From: a virus
Length of the DNA stretch: 57,940 nt
Virus record (IMG/VR): IMGVR_UViG_3300031951_000177
Location: 1-57,940 of that record
Direction: 5' to 3' (one strand)
The translations under genes were made by a program, and so were the position numbers. A model generated the notes under the pieces. The model was not told the origin of the DNA. It worked only from the letters and a program-made list of their open reading frames with translations, and made no database searches. Positions 38,573 through 47,920 of the stretch are shown piece after piece (the first letter of the stretch is position 1; the number at the start of each line of letters is the position of its first letter).

Positions 38573-39094
38573 CTAGCCGGTGGCCGCCGCGTCGCTCAGA
38601 AACAGCGCACGCTCGTCCTTGCGCCGACGCACCAGGCCAGGCAGCTCGCGGCCGCCACCTTTGGTCCACATCATGAACGCCTCGGCAGCGCCATCGAACT
38701 CGCCGCGGTTGTTGCGGATGCGGATCTGAGACCGCTGGTAGTTGCCTAGACCAGCGTTGAACGCAAAAGAGACCACAGCGTCAAATGCGCCCTGACGACC
38801 AGCCAGATTAGGAGACAGTCGAAGAGCGCCACGCTCAAAATTTGCGACGTCCTGGCTAAAGAGATTCTCGATCTCGTCCTTCGTCCAGACACGGTTGTCC
38901 TCCGGGCGCAGCGGGTAGTCCTTGCGGATCATTCCCTGGTAGTCCCCGACGCGGGCCACAGGCAACCGGATCTGATCCTGGTACAGCACATGGCCGTAGC
39001 CAATGGTCCAGATGTGCGCCGGGCACAAGTACGGCCTCGACCGATACCCCTCGTACCGGTGCATCAGGTCAGCGCCGCGCTTGCTCAGTTTCAC
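38573..39094 (-). CDS. Endolysin, GH24 lysozyme (muramidase)
   Basis: 173 residues from a GTG at 39094 overlapping the previous stop (GTGA). Catalytic region RYEGYRSRPYLCPAHIW then TIGYGH: Glu15, Cys24 and Thr30 fit the E-x8-C-x5-T version of the GH24 triad. No signal peptide or SAR segment, so it should need a holin. Cuts peptidoglycan at the end of infection. Confidence 0.9.
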   Translation of the reverse strand: MKLSKRGADLMHRYEGYRSRPYLCPAHIWTIGYGHVLYQDQIRLPVARVGDYQGMIRKDYPLRPEDNRVWTKDEIENLFSQDVANFERGALRLSPNLAGRQGAFDAVVSFAFNAGLGNYQRSQIRIRNNRGEFDGAAEAFMMWTKGGGRELPGLVRRRKDERALFLSDAAATG

Positions 39095-39594
39095 TTCTTG
39101 CCCCAGGAGCGAGTGCCGAACCAAAAACCGATGATCCCGCCCAGCATGGCCATCTCGTCGTCGCTGAAGATGACGGTAGTCACGCGGATCAGGTCGTTGA
39201 TGTTGGTGATCAAGCCCTGCTGGTTAAAGGCGTACCAGGCGATGGCAGCGTTGATGGCCACCAGCTCAAGGATGAAGATGTAGGTGACTGTCGGGCGCAC
39301 GGTGCCGACGTAGTTGGCCACCCAGCGCGATGCGCGATCGAGCACCTTCTCGTCGTGCCTGAGCGCCGCCTCGGTCATCTGCGCCTCGGTCTGCATCGCA
39401 ACCTGCTCAGTGCGAATCTCCTCCATCCGAGCCTGGGCAGCAAAGCCCTGCGCGGCCAGTTGCAGCTCGCGCTCGGTCTGCACCCGGGCGAGCTCCAGCT
39501 CGTGCCGCTGGTCGGCCTTGTTCTGGAAGTACTCCAGCAGCTTGGGCAGGCCGCTAATGAGCAAGCCGCCGAGGGTTGAGAGTAGGGACAGCAT
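39091..39594 (-). CDS. Holin-like protein (3TM holin family)
   Basis: 167 residues. Short hydrophobic N-terminal helix (LLSTLGGLLISGLPKLL), a long charged helix (residues 25-85), then two transmembrane helices (VTYIFILELVAINAAIAW; DEMAMLGGIIGFWFG). This is the shape of the GTA/phage 3TM holin family. Next to the endolysin and a 91-residue TM protein. Confidence 0.78.
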   Translation of the reverse strand: MLSLLSTLGGLLISGLPKLLEYFQNKADQRHELELARVQTERELQLAAQGFAAQARMEEIRTEQVAMQTEAQMTEAALRHDEKVLDRASRWVANYVGTVRPTVTYIFILELVAINAAIAWYAFNQQGLITNINDLIRVTTVIFSDDEMAMLGGIIGFWFGTRSWGKK

Positions 39595-39869
39595 TACTTG
39601 GCTCCTTTCGCCATTCTTTCGCGCTCTTCAAGCAGCCGCACTTTGACCTGAAGCTCGTTGATGTGCGCCATCAACTGCTCCTTCAGGAGCGCACGCTTCT
39701 CTGCGGACAGAGGGCTGTCAGTGGGCACGCCGGTAGAAGTGATGAGCGCAGGCATGTTGCCTTCGATTTTGGTCAGTCGCTCAGAGAAGGAGTTGACCTG
39801 CCCAAGCAGCCACGCCAGCGCGGCGACCACAATCGGTATGACGGCCTTGAGTGTGTCTGCCCAGGTCAT
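39594..39869 (-). CDS. Small lysis-cassette membrane protein (possible spanin or holin partner)
   Basis: 91 residues from the ATG at 39869. One N-terminal TM helix (AVIPIVVAALAWLLG), then an exposed helical domain (HINELQVKVRLLEERERM). An inner-membrane spanin-like or holin-regulating role fits the shape; not proven. TAATG junction with the holin gene. Confidence 0.65.
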   Translation of the reverse strand: MTWADTLKAVIPIVVAALAWLLGQVNSFSERLTKIEGNMPALITSTGVPTDSPLSAEKRALLKEQLMAHINELQVKVRLLEERERMAKGAK

Positions 39870-39871
39870 AG

Positions 39872-40222
39872 CTACTTCCTGGCCTCCTGCTTGATGTGCT
39901 CCCAGGCTGCGACGCACAGGAACACCACCACGGCCCACAGGCCAGCCGCGGTGACCTTGGAGACGGCGTCGCTCTTGGTCTTCTCCCACCAGCTTGCGTT
40001 GGCGATCTGACGCTCATGCGCCAGGCGGTGGCCGTGCGGATCACCGCCCGGGAAAGCGTCATTGAAGGCCTGGCGCAGCGTGGCGAACTGCTTGTCCATA
40101 TGCAGGGTCAGGTGCTGCTCATGCGTCGTCAGCGCCTTGCTCACCGCATCCTGAATCATCAGCGCCACCTTGTCCTCAGTCAGCGCCGCTTGCCGCCTCT
40201 CGGGGCCGCTGTACTCCGTCAT
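39872..40222 (-). CDS. Membrane-anchored lysis-region protein
   Basis: 116 residues from the ATG at 40222 (GAGGT upstream). Soluble N-terminus (TEYSGPERRQAALTEDKVALM), then one C-terminal TM helix (GLWAVVVFLCVAAW) and a short charged tail. Proteins starting T-E-Y-x-GPERR with a C-terminal anchor are common beside phage lysis genes; function unclear. Confidence 0.7.
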   Translation of the reverse strand: MTEYSGPERRQAALTEDKVALMIQDAVSKALTTHEQHLTLHMDKQFATLRQAFNDAFPGGDPHGHRLAHERQIANASWWEKTKSDAVSKVTAAGLWAVVVFLCVAAWEHIKQEARK

Positions 40223-40231
40223 CAAAACACC

Positions 40232-40972
40232 TCAGCAGTTGAGAGCCCCACCAGCACCACCCGGTGCGCCAGCGCCGCCAGCACCACCCGTGGCCAACGA
40301 ATTGCCCGGCACGCCCGAGGCGGCCAGGCTGGGCGACGAGACGGCGTAGCCGCCCGCAGCACCAGCAGACCCAGCAGCGCCTGCACCAGCCGAGCAAGTG
40401 CGCGTCAACGTACCAGCACCGATCACGCCGTCACGGCCCACCGAGTTCGTGGTCGTCTGGTTGGCGGTGGTGGTGTTGTTGGTCGTTGTCGTGGTCGTCG
40501 TGGTTGTCGGCTGCGGGATGTTGCCGGCCACCTGAGCCAGTGCGTTGTACGAGCCGAGGAAGATGTCGCGATTAGCCTGCGACTGCGCGACGGCCACGTT
40601 GCCATTCACCTGCGACTGCTTGTACGCCATCACCGGGGCGATCCAGGGGGTGACCAAGCTGTTGGTGACCTGCAGCACCTGCAGCACGCGGTCGACCGGC
40701 GACGGGGCTGGAGCGATGGGCGCGGCAGGGGCCTGTACGGCGGCGGAGCCAGGCTGCTGCATCAGCGAGAACATCGCTGCAACCTTGGCTGCGTCGCCGC
40801 CCGCGTTGCCCATCGTCGCAATGGCCGTGTACCGAGCCTTGTCAGCTTCGGCACGGGCCACCGCCACCGCTTGGTCGGCCCGGGTGCGGGCCTCGATGGC
40901 GTCGTAGTAGGCCTTGTCAGTGGCGCAGGCAGTCAAGCCCAGCGCCATCAGTGAGCACAGCGCGGCTCTCAT
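40232..40972 (-). CDS. Phage lipoprotein with Thr-rich linker
   Basis: 246 residues. Signal peptide with lipobox (MRAALCSLMALGLTAC, cleavage before Cys16), a helical region, a poly-Thr tract of nine residues followed by NNTTTANQTTT, and a Gly/Ala-rich end with two Cys. Expected to be anchored in the outer membrane. It could serve as an outer spanin or a superinfection/host-surface protein. Starts in a TGATG junction. Confidence 0.72.
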   Translation of the reverse strand: MRAALCSLMALGLTACATDKAYYDAIEARTRADQAVAVARAEADKARYTAIATMGNAGGDAAKVAAMFSLMQQPGSAAVQAPAAPIAPAPSPVDRVLQVLQVTNSLVTPWIAPVMAYKQSQVNGNVAVAQSQANRDIFLGSYNALAQVAGNIPQPTTTTTTTTTNNTTTANQTTTNSVGRDGVIGAGTLTRTCSAGAGAAGSAGAAGGYAVSSPSLAASGVPGNSLATGGAGGAGAPGGAGGALNC

Positions 40973-41280
40973 CACGCACCCCAAGGCACGCCTGAGGCCG
41001 CCGTCGGGTTCTTCTGCGCATCGATTTGCCCTTGCACTGCGGCCTCATACGCAGCGACTTGGTTGGCACCCATCTCGTCCTTCACCCAACCAACGACGAT
41101 GGCTTCGGTGAGTTGGTCGTAGGGAATGAACGTCGGATCGTTGTGATCCTTGTGGGGCAGGCTGATCGTGCCGTAGACAGAGCCTGTGGCTGCGCCGTCG
41201 GTCTTTGATACACGCCAGTGGGCAGTGGTCACGCAACCGTCAGGCAGCGTGCTGTCCAGATTTGAGATAGTCCAGTTCAT
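40972..41280 (-). CDS. Tail-fibre-associated conserved protein
   Basis: 102 residues (MNWTISNLDSTLPDGCVTTAHW...). Beta-rich first half (GSVYGTISLPHKD), helical end (NQVAAYEAAVQGQIDAQK). Short proteins of this pattern often follow tail-fibre genes in phages; function unknown. Confidence 0.75.
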   Translation of the reverse strand: MNWTISNLDSTLPDGCVTTAHWRVSKTDGAATGSVYGTISLPHKDHNDPTFIPYDQLTEAIVVGWVKDEMGANQVAAYEAAVQGQIDAQKNPTAASGVPWGA

Positions 41281-41297
41281 GGTTGTCCTTTCAGGGG

Positions 41298-44114
41298 TTA
41301 GGCTTCAAGCGCCGCGACACGGGCGCGGAGGGATTGGAGTTCAGCGACGATGTTGGCAATGAACTCGGCAGAGCCGTACTCCATCGCTTGCATCACGGGC
41401 TTACCGTCTGCGTCTACCGCGTCTTTTTCACCAACCACGGTGCTGGGACTGACTTTTTGAACCTCATGCGCGATGAAGCCAACACCCTTGCTGCCATCAG
41501 TCTTCCAATTCCATGTCTTGGGCTGGAGCGCGTCAATGAACGCGCCGGAGTTCGCCAGAGGTTGTTGGTTGTCTTTGAGTCGGTAGTCGGAGGAAGTGCT
41601 AAACGTTGTCGTGGTCCCGGTTGTAGAAACACTACCTACGTTGCCATTTCCGTTGCGAAAAACAATGTGGTTTGTAGCGGTTGTGACATTTGTTTCTGTG
41701 TTCAGAATTGTTGCGCCACCGGCTTTATAAAAATTGCTGCCGCCGTTTGGTGTGGTCTGCGTCCCCACCAGCAAATCACCCCCGCTCGTGATGCGGGCGC
41801 GTTCGGTGTTGTTGGTGCCAAAAGACAAGAACCCGTTACCGATATTCCACAAATACGAGTTTTCTGATATCTGTCCAAGATTCAGGTAGTAGCTCGCATC
41901 TGACGTATCCCAAATGCCCAGAATCGGTGCAGCAGACGCCTGAATAGTCATGCCAGTGCCGCTGCCACTCAGCCCCGTAACTTTGTTCGTCGTGCCGCCA
42001 AGGGCAAGGTTCCCACTCGCATCCAGCGTCATTGCCTGCGTGAAGCTGATCGCGTTGCCTGCGGTGCCGCCTGCTGACACATACCAAGCGTGAGCGCTAC
42101 CGGCATTTGCGCCGGTCATTTCGTATCTAGCAGCGCCGACGGAGCTTGCTGCGTAAATCCAGTTGGTGCCGTTGTCGTAAGCACCATGAACAAGCGCCGA
42201 GCTAGTGCTCCCAGTAGCGTTGGTAAACAGCGCACCGCCCCCGAGGTAGCCTATTTGAATTGCTCTGCGCGATGCCGCAGTGCTCCACGCACTCGGCGTC
42301 ACCCCCAGGCCGAGGTTGCCGGAGGAGTCGAGACGCATGCGTTCGGTGCTGTTTGTCCAAAACAGCATTGGGTAAGCGCCACCAGAAAATAAATTTGCTG
42401 AATAGGCTGGCGCTGAAAAATACGTACCCGCTGAATTTTCACGACCTATATAAAGATCGCCTCCAGTGTTTTGCAAGAACAACACTACTTCATTTGTGCC
42501 TGTGCTTGAAGTGATGTTTTGTTTTGCATTGGCTGCGACTACCGACAATCTGTTGGTTGGCGAACTCGTCCCAATCCCCAGACCTGTGGAGGTCAGGCGC
42601 ATTTGTTCGGAGCCGCCAGCAAACCACCTTTGAAAAGTCGTAGCAGAAGAACCAAAAAAAATAGGAATTGCTGGAAGGCCACCAGCGCCGTTTCCAATAT
42701 ATAAGCCGGAACCATCTTCGCCAATCAGCATCTCGCCAGTTGGCCCAATAAGGTAACTTGCGCTTCCACCATCAAAAGTTAAGGTGTTGCTGCCGTTAAA
42801 CGTCAGCGCACTCCCGCTCGTCAGCACCTTGCTGCCGTTGAGATAGGTCACGCCGTTGGCGGTGAGGCTCGCAGCCGTCGTCGAAATGCCCAAGCCAGGC
42901 AGGCGCAGTGACGTGTTGGAGCTGTTGCCGATCGTGATCTCGTTGCTCACGCCGGCCGCAGACGCTGCAGCGTTGTAGCCGATGATGATGTTGTTCGACC
43001 CGGTCGTCAGGTCGTTGGTGCCGCTGTACCCGGCCTGGTAGCCGAGGGCAGTGTTGTTGGCTCCCGAGGTCACCGCCGCCAGTGCGTAGTAGCCCACCGC
43101 AGCGTTGTTGCTGCTGCCGGTGGTGGTCAGCAGGGCAGACGTGCCAATGGCCACGTTGTTCGCACCGCTGGCGTTGTCCGTGCCGGCGGTCACGCCGATG
43201 TAGACGTTGCTCCCGCCCGTAGTGACGTTGTCGCCGGCCTGGACGCCCACGGCGACGTTGCTGCTGCTTGTGGCGCTGTCCAGTGCCCTGTAGCCCACCG
43301 CAGTGTTGTTGGCGCCGGTGGTGTTGGCCCTCAGGGCCTCGAAGCCGAAAGCGGTGTTGCGGATGCCCGTGGTGGTGGTAGCTGCGCTGCCGCCAACCGC
43401 CGTCAGCCACGGCGTGGCCGTCTGCACAATGATCGGACCCCAGGAGCTGCTGGTGCCGTTGGTCGTCAGGAACTTGCCAGCGTTGCCGGTCTGTGACGGC
43501 AGAACCTTGGTCTCTGCCAAGGACGTGATCCACGCCGGGTTCGCGTAACTGCCAATCGTGTAGACGCCATTGGTGACGGTGTCGGCGTTGCCCGTCAGGG
43601 CGCCGACGAACGACGTCGACGTCACCGAGGTCAGGCCGGCCAGCGTCGTGGCCGTGGCACCCAGGCTGATGCTGGTAGAGCCCACCGTCAGCGAGCTGTT
43701 GGTTAGGCTGGCGTTGCCGATGTTGCTCAGCGTGTTCGACGATCCGCTGATGGTCTTGTTGGTCAGCGTCTGCGCAACATCAAGACCCGCAATGGTCATG
43801 TTCGCATCGGGCACCGTCAGCACGCGGGTCGCGCCGGCAGTGATGCCGCTGGCCTCAAATCGGAACTTGCGTGTGCTGTCGGCGTTGTCTTCCACCACCA
43901 GGTTCGTGTCGGTGATGGTCAGCGGTGGCAGCACGCTGACGGCCTCCAGCGCCGTGCCAGAGGAGTTGACCGTGACGAGCTTGGTCGCATTGCCCGACAG
44001 AGTCGGCAGCTTGTCGAAACCAGTCGAGATCGAAGCAAGCTCGGCCCGCATGGAGGCCGAAGTTGCCGGCGCGCCGGTCGCGGGGAATGCTCCGCCGTTG
44101 TAGTACGGGTTCAT
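41298..44114 (-). CDS. Tail fibre / receptor-binding protein with YadA-like repeats and S74 chaperone domain
   Basis: 938 residues. N-terminal attachment part, then YadA-head-type beta-roll repeats (about 255-410: NNTAVGYRALDS, SNVAVGVQAGDN, NNVAIGTSALLT), a variable central region and a C-terminal Peptidase_S74 intramolecular chaperone (SSDYRLKDNQQPL, KGVGFIAHEVQK). The chaperone trimerises the fibre and then cuts itself off. Parts of the middle (42.3-42.8 kb) are distinctly A/T-rich, as expected for exchanged receptor-binding cassettes. Starts in an ATGA overlap with the HNH gene. Confidence 0.88.
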   Translation of the reverse strand: MNPYYNGGAFPATGAPATSASMRAELASISTGFDKLPTLSGNATKLVTVNSSGTALEAVSVLPPLTITDTNLVVEDNADSTRKFRFEASGITAGATRVLTVPDANMTIAGLDVAQTLTNKTISGSSNTLSNIGNASLTNSSLTVGSTSISLGATATTLAGLTSVTSTSFVGALTGNADTVTNGVYTIGSYANPAWITSLAETKVLPSQTGNAGKFLTTNGTSSSWGPIIVQTATPWLTAVGGSAATTTTGIRNTAFGFEALRANTTGANNTAVGYRALDSATSSSNVAVGVQAGDNVTTGGSNVYIGVTAGTDNASGANNVAIGTSALLTTTGSSNNAAVGYYALAAVTSGANNTALGYQAGYSGTNDLTTGSNNIIIGYNAAASAAGVSNEITIGNSSNTSLRLPGLGISTTAASLTANGVTYLNGSKVLTSGSALTFNGSNTLTFDGGSASYLIGPTGEMLIGEDGSGLYIGNGAGGLPAIPIFFGSSATTFQRWFAGGSEQMRLTSTGLGIGTSSPTNRLSVVAANAKQNITSSTGTNEVVLFLQNTGGDLYIGRENSAGTYFSAPAYSANLFSGGAYPMLFWTNSTERMRLDSSGNLGLGVTPSAWSTAASRRAIQIGYLGGGALFTNATGSTSSALVHGAYDNGTNWIYAASSVGAARYEMTGANAGSAHAWYVSAGGTAGNAISFTQAMTLDASGNLALGGTTNKVTGLSGSGTGMTIQASAAPILGIWDTSDASYYLNLGQISENSYLWNIGNGFLSFGTNNTERARITSGGDLLVGTQTTPNGGSNFYKAGGATILNTETNVTTATNHIVFRNGNGNVGSVSTTGTTTTFSTSSDYRLKDNQQPLANSGAFIDALQPKTWNWKTDGSKGVGFIAHEVQKVSPSTVVGEKDAVDADGKPVMQAMEYGSAEFIANIVAELQSLRARVAALEA

Positions 44115-44647
44115 AGCGTTGAATCCTCAAATCTGTTCTGTTTGCGAAGGTTTTCCGCCGCAGTGGTTATTCGCAGATTATTTTCTACATGGAGTCCAGC
44201 GACGTTTTTTCCGCGAAGCGGGATGATGTGATCGACATGATGTTGCACCCCCGTCAGGGTGGTGAGCAGTCGAGCTTCGGCGTAAATGCGCGCAATAGCC
44301 TGCTTGTTGGCCCAGAGGGGAACAGACTTCGACTGAGTGCGGCGAGGGTTTGCGGAGCGCCACACAGACATGTAGTCGTTCAGCTCTTTTCTGTTTCTTG
44401 CTCTCCACGCCGCCGATGATGCTTTTCCGGTTTCGCTTGAGGCATGCTTTGCTTTGCTGACAGCGGATCTCTCTTGGTTCTCAATGTTCCACTTGCGCGA
44501 CAGCTTGACGCCGCATGGTTTGCATCTGTTGGACAGTCCAGTGCTGCGAGAAGGGATGACGTAGAAGTTCTCCTTCTCAAGTAGCTGCGAGCACGCACCG
44601 CACCAGTACAAGCCGAGGTCAGGACGAGACTTCCGCGCTGATCTCAT
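44111..44647 (-). CDS. HNH homing-type endonuclease inside the tail module
   Basis: 178 residues. N-terminal zinc ribbon (WCGACSQLL...RCKPCGVKL), basic middle, and HNH-type core HHVDHIIPLRGKNVAGLHV followed by ENNLRITTAAEN. Lower GC and mixed codon use compared with its neighbours. It overlaps both adjoining genes by exactly 4 bp (ATGA), so it interrupts neither the tail hub nor the fibre. Confidence 0.85.
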   Translation of the reverse strand: MRSARKSRPDLGLYWCGACSQLLEKENFYVIPSRSTGLSNRCKPCGVKLSRKWNIENQERSAVSKAKHASSETGKASSAAWRARNRKELNDYMSVWRSANPRRTQSKSVPLWANKQAIARIYAEARLLTTLTGVQHHVDHIIPLRGKNVAGLHVENNLRITTAAENLRKQNRFEDSTL

Positions 44648-46701
44648 CGAAGTCCTCTGCGCATGCTGTAGTGAAGAATGATCGAGTTGATCGTGAACGG
44701 CGCGTAGTAGTCCGAGCTACACGCGATCTGCACGGCGATGTTCTCGCCCGTGCCAACCACCTCGACCTCAGACGGCGCAAGCGTGCGGCCGTCCCAAACG
44801 AAACTGTCCCAGTTGACGTTGTCCCAGAAGCTCGCCGCCAGGTTCGTCGAGTAGGACTCCTGCAGGCCCTGCGGCACCTGCGTCGAGGCGTAGGCCAGGG
44901 AGTAGTTGAACGAGAACTCAGCGTAGGCAGTGCCGTCGACCTCGAGAGATGCTCGGCGCCAGCGCTTGAGAATCCGCGGGGACTTTGCAAAAGCGTAGGT
45001 CAGGATGATCGACGCGCCGATCTCGTCACCATCGAACGAGGTGCCCACGTCCAGCCGGTACACGCGCCCGTCGGTTGATCCAAAGAACGCCGTCTCGGAT
45101 CCATCAGGGTCTTCCCCGTCGCACATGCAGGTCACGGCGTCAGGGAACTCCACAGGCATCGAGCCCATGTACTTGCCGTTGAACAGGGTCGCGTAGATGC
45201 CGGACCCGTCGCTGAAGAAGACGCGGTACTGCGACTTCTCCCGGTTCACGCCCGAGGCGGTCACCTTGTTGCGGCGCTGCTGCACGAACGGGCGGATGTT
45301 CAGCGTCAGGGCCGAGGCATCGAAGTTGCCGTAGTTCAGCGTCGTCTTCAGGTTCATGATCCCCCGGTCGTCGAACGCAAAGCTCGACACCAGGTTCTGT
45401 GCGCTGTACGGCTTGGCCCCTGTGCCCACGTTGTAGGACACCAGGTTCCAGTCGGCGGAGCTCGTGCCGTACAGCATGAAGGTGTTGTCATCGGCGTAGA
45501 TCGCCATGGCGCCCGTTGACTGGTCGCCAGGCAACACGAGGAACGACGTCACGCTGTCGATCAGAGCGATCTCGCCAGCGCCAAAGATCGGACTCCACAC
45601 ATACGGGTCGCCGATGGCCGAGTGCTGCACCGAGCTGCCAAAGCTAAGGAACAAGTGGCTCTTGTGAAACGCGATGTGGTTCGGCCTGTCGTCCGCCATG
45701 CCGGTGCTGATCGGCACATAGACCTGCTGCACGAAGTCGAACTCGAAGGCCCTGTTGACGCCGTCGCAGCCGTACAGCCTGGTCGTGTTGACGTTGCCAC
45801 CAAAGTTGGCCACCACCGTCTCCACACGTCCATTGGGCAGGGCCGTAATGGCCGTCTGAGCCCCGCCCGCGTGCGCGTGGGTGGTAGACCCTATCCGAAG
45901 GTTTTCGCCGGCCTGGAACGTGCCGGTGACCGAGGCAAAGATCAGCCGGCCTGCGGCGTCGTTGCCGGACCAGGATCCCGACTCGAGCACCACTCGCTTG
46001 ATGGTGGCCGTTGCGCCACTGGTCTGCCCGGTGATCGTGTTGCCGTCGACCAGGGCGATCGTGCCATTGATGAACGACATCTCGAAGCCGTAGGGCACGG
46101 CCGTCCACCCAGACACAGAGGACTTGTACATGGCCAGCGCAGTGCCGCCGGCGTTGTCACGCCAGGCATACACCACGCCGCTGTAGTAGGCCACGCCACG
46201 GATCGGGCCCGAGCCTGGCACCGCGCCAATGTCGGCCCGGTAGACGTCGGCCGCAAGGTTCAAGTACTGCGCCGACTGCTGCGATGTCAGCGGCGTGGCA
46301 GGCCCCAGCGCAGTCACAGTGCCCTGGCCAACACCCCCGACGTTGATCGTCTCGCCGGCCGTGAACGTGCCGGTGGCTTTGGTGTAGGCGACGGTCGATC
46401 CGCTGACCAGGAACACGACACCAGTCGCGCCAGAGGTGGCGCCGGTGATGGTGTTGCCAGCCGCAATAGAGCCAGTGATGGCGGCGGTCAGGGTGCTGTA
46501 GATCGCGTCCGATGGGCTGGGCCTGCCGTCGAACCGCTCGTAGCCGGCGATGCGCGTGTAGCCGCCGGTGATGGAGCACTCGAAGTTGACCGCAGTGCGC
46601 GCCACGCCGGGTGGCAGCGACAACAATGGCGTGACCAGGTCAAGGCCGCCACCAAGGGTGATGAGCTCGTACTGGACCTTGGGAAGCTGAGCCTGTTGCA
46701 T
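44644..46701 (-). CDS. Tail hub / DNA-stabilisation protein (P22 gp10-like)
   Basis: 685 residues, beta-rich throughout (NRAFEFDFVQQVYVPIS, DNTFMLYGTSSADW, GKYMGSMPVEFPDAV). Two domains of repeated Gly/Thr strands near the N-terminus (GNTITGATSGATG; TFTAGETINVGG) are inserted. Position directly after the adaptor gene and size fit the tail hub that closes the portal channel in P22-like podoviruses (gp10). Family assignment by context and overall character. Confidence 0.72.
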   Translation of the reverse strand: MQQAQLPKVQYELITLGGGLDLVTPLLSLPPGVARTAVNFECSITGGYTRIAGYERFDGRPSPSDAIYSTLTAAITGSIAAGNTITGATSGATGVVFLVSGSTVAYTKATGTFTAGETINVGGVGQGTVTALGPATPLTSQQSAQYLNLAADVYRADIGAVPGSGPIRGVAYYSGVVYAWRDNAGGTALAMYKSSVSGWTAVPYGFEMSFINGTIALVDGNTITGQTSGATATIKRVVLESGSWSGNDAAGRLIFASVTGTFQAGENLRIGSTTHAHAGGAQTAITALPNGRVETVVANFGGNVNTTRLYGCDGVNRAFEFDFVQQVYVPISTGMADDRPNHIAFHKSHLFLSFGSSVQHSAIGDPYVWSPIFGAGEIALIDSVTSFLVLPGDQSTGAMAIYADDNTFMLYGTSSADWNLVSYNVGTGAKPYSAQNLVSSFAFDDRGIMNLKTTLNYGNFDASALTLNIRPFVQQRRNKVTASGVNREKSQYRVFFSDGSGIYATLFNGKYMGSMPVEFPDAVTCMCDGEDPDGSETAFFGSTDGRVYRLDVGTSFDGDEIGASIILTYAFAKSPRILKRWRRASLEVDGTAYAEFSFNYSLAYASTQVPQGLQESYSTNLAASFWDNVNWDSFVWDGRTLAPSEVEVVGTGENIAVQIACSSDYYAPFTINSIILHYSMRRGLR

Positions 46702-46709
46702 GTTGCGAC

Positions 46710-47405
46710 TTAAGCCAGCGGGTTCCCCAGATACAGCTCAGGGAGCTGCTCTCGCTCAAGCTGATTCATCAGCCGGCTGAACTCGGTGTTGCCCTTGCTC
46801 AGCACCTCGGGCGCAGCCTCGAACAGGCCGTAGAACTGCATCGCCTTGTAGACGATGGCCAGGTGCAGGTGCTCAGGCATGGCAGGCACATCAGCGTCCG
46901 CAGTCATTGACGTCGGCAGAACCTGGTACTCACCGCTGATCAAGTACACGTCGTCGGGGATCTGGCCCAGCATGACGGCCTTGCCGTTGGGCTTGATCGC
47001 AAAAACCACGGGCCGGCCGTTGACCTGCACGTTGAAGCGGTAGGTGTTGCGGAAGACCTGGTACTCCCATTCCACCAGCCACTGCTCGTCCTGCACCCCG
47101 ATGCTCTTCTTCTGGCAGCGGAAGGTGTCCTTCCACCAATACCGAAGGTCGGTCATCAGCGTGCTGGTGACTGTGTTCGTAACAGTCGCCGGCAGATAGT
47201 CACCAGTGCTGGCGACTGTCTCAAACGTGAACGGCTCGCGCATCCAGTTCCAGTTGTCGTGCATGCCCTGAATCTCGACCCATGCGTCGTTGGTCCAGTT
47301 CACGAGCTTCTGGTACATGCCTGTCTGACCCAGAACAGAGGCGGGGCCGCCACCGGCGACACCGCACTCGACGGCCAGACGTTGCGCGAGCTGCAGGTAG
47401 TTCAT
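46710..47405 (-). CDS. Head-tail adaptor (P22 gp4-like)
   Basis: 231 residues. Helical start (NYLQLAQRLAVECG), VNWTNDAWVEIQGMHDNWNWM and a C-terminal HLAIVYKAMQFYG pattern typical of the gp4-type gatekeeper adaptors that bind below the portal. Lies between head and tail-hub genes, as in P22-like phages. Confidence 0.8.
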   Translation of the reverse strand: MNYLQLAQRLAVECGVAGGGPASVLGQTGMYQKLVNWTNDAWVEIQGMHDNWNWMREPFTFETVASTGDYLPATVTNTVTSTLMTDLRYWWKDTFRCQKKSIGVQDEQWLVEWEYQVFRNTYRFNVQVNGRPVVFAIKPNGKAVMLGQIPDDVYLISGEYQVLPTSMTADADVPAMPEHLHLAIVYKAMQFYGLFEAAPEVLSKGNTEFSRLMNQLEREQLPELYLGNPLA

Positions 47406-47408
47406 CTA

Positions 47409-47894
47409 TCAGACCGGCTGCGACAACAGCTTCTTGAGCCAGGGCACACCCATCCGAGGGTTCGGGTCGTGCATGACCTGGAAGGGGTAGGTCAATGACA
47501 GCACGTTCTCCTCTTGGAAGCCCATGCTGCCGTCCTGATTGACGATCTTGCGCTGGCGCACACGCGACTGCTTGGCATTGGCCAGTACAGCAATGTGATA
47601 CCTGCGCAGCTTGGCGGTGTCGCCTCGGACCACCATGCGGTAGTCGCCGTTGACGTTGACCTCGACGAAGCTGGGCTCGTTCTCGTTGCCCGGCTCGTTG
47701 AAGTGAACCTCAAGCTCGTCTCGCATGAAGGACTCTTCGTCAAGCTGGTCGGCGCGGATGACACGATCGGTGTCGATCTCGATCCCGCCTGGCGCTGAGG
47801 CCTCGGCCGCGGGCGTGACCCGGTTGACGATGTCCACGTCCTCGGACGCGACGGACTTGCTGCGTTCGTAGCTGTTGACGGTGCGACTGGTCAT
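47409..47894 (-). CDS. Virion structural protein
   Basis: 161 residues. Beta-rich middle (PSFVEVNVNGDYRMVVRGD) and RRYHIAVLANAKQSRVRQRK; such proteins sit between capsid and adaptor genes in related phages. Contains the operator-like TATCACATTG at 47591-47600 in its coding region. Exact role unknown. Confidence 0.65.
   Translation of the reverse strand: MTSRTVNSYERSKSVASEDVDIVNRVTPAAEASAPGGIEIDTDRVIRADQLDEESFMRDELEVHFNEPGNENEPSFVEVNVNGDYRMVVRGDTAKLRRYHIAVLANAKQSRVRQRKIVNQDGSMGFQEENVLSLTYPFQVMHDPNPRMGVPWLKKLLSQPV
47591..47600 (-). promoter_or_regulatory. Intragenic operator-like half-site
   Basis: Minus strand TATCACATTG followed by CTGTAC, inside the structural gene 47409-47894 and oriented with late transcription. 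Confidence 0.35.
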
Positions 47895-47920
47895 GGTGAA
47901 GTCTCCTAGTGTTCAGGGGT

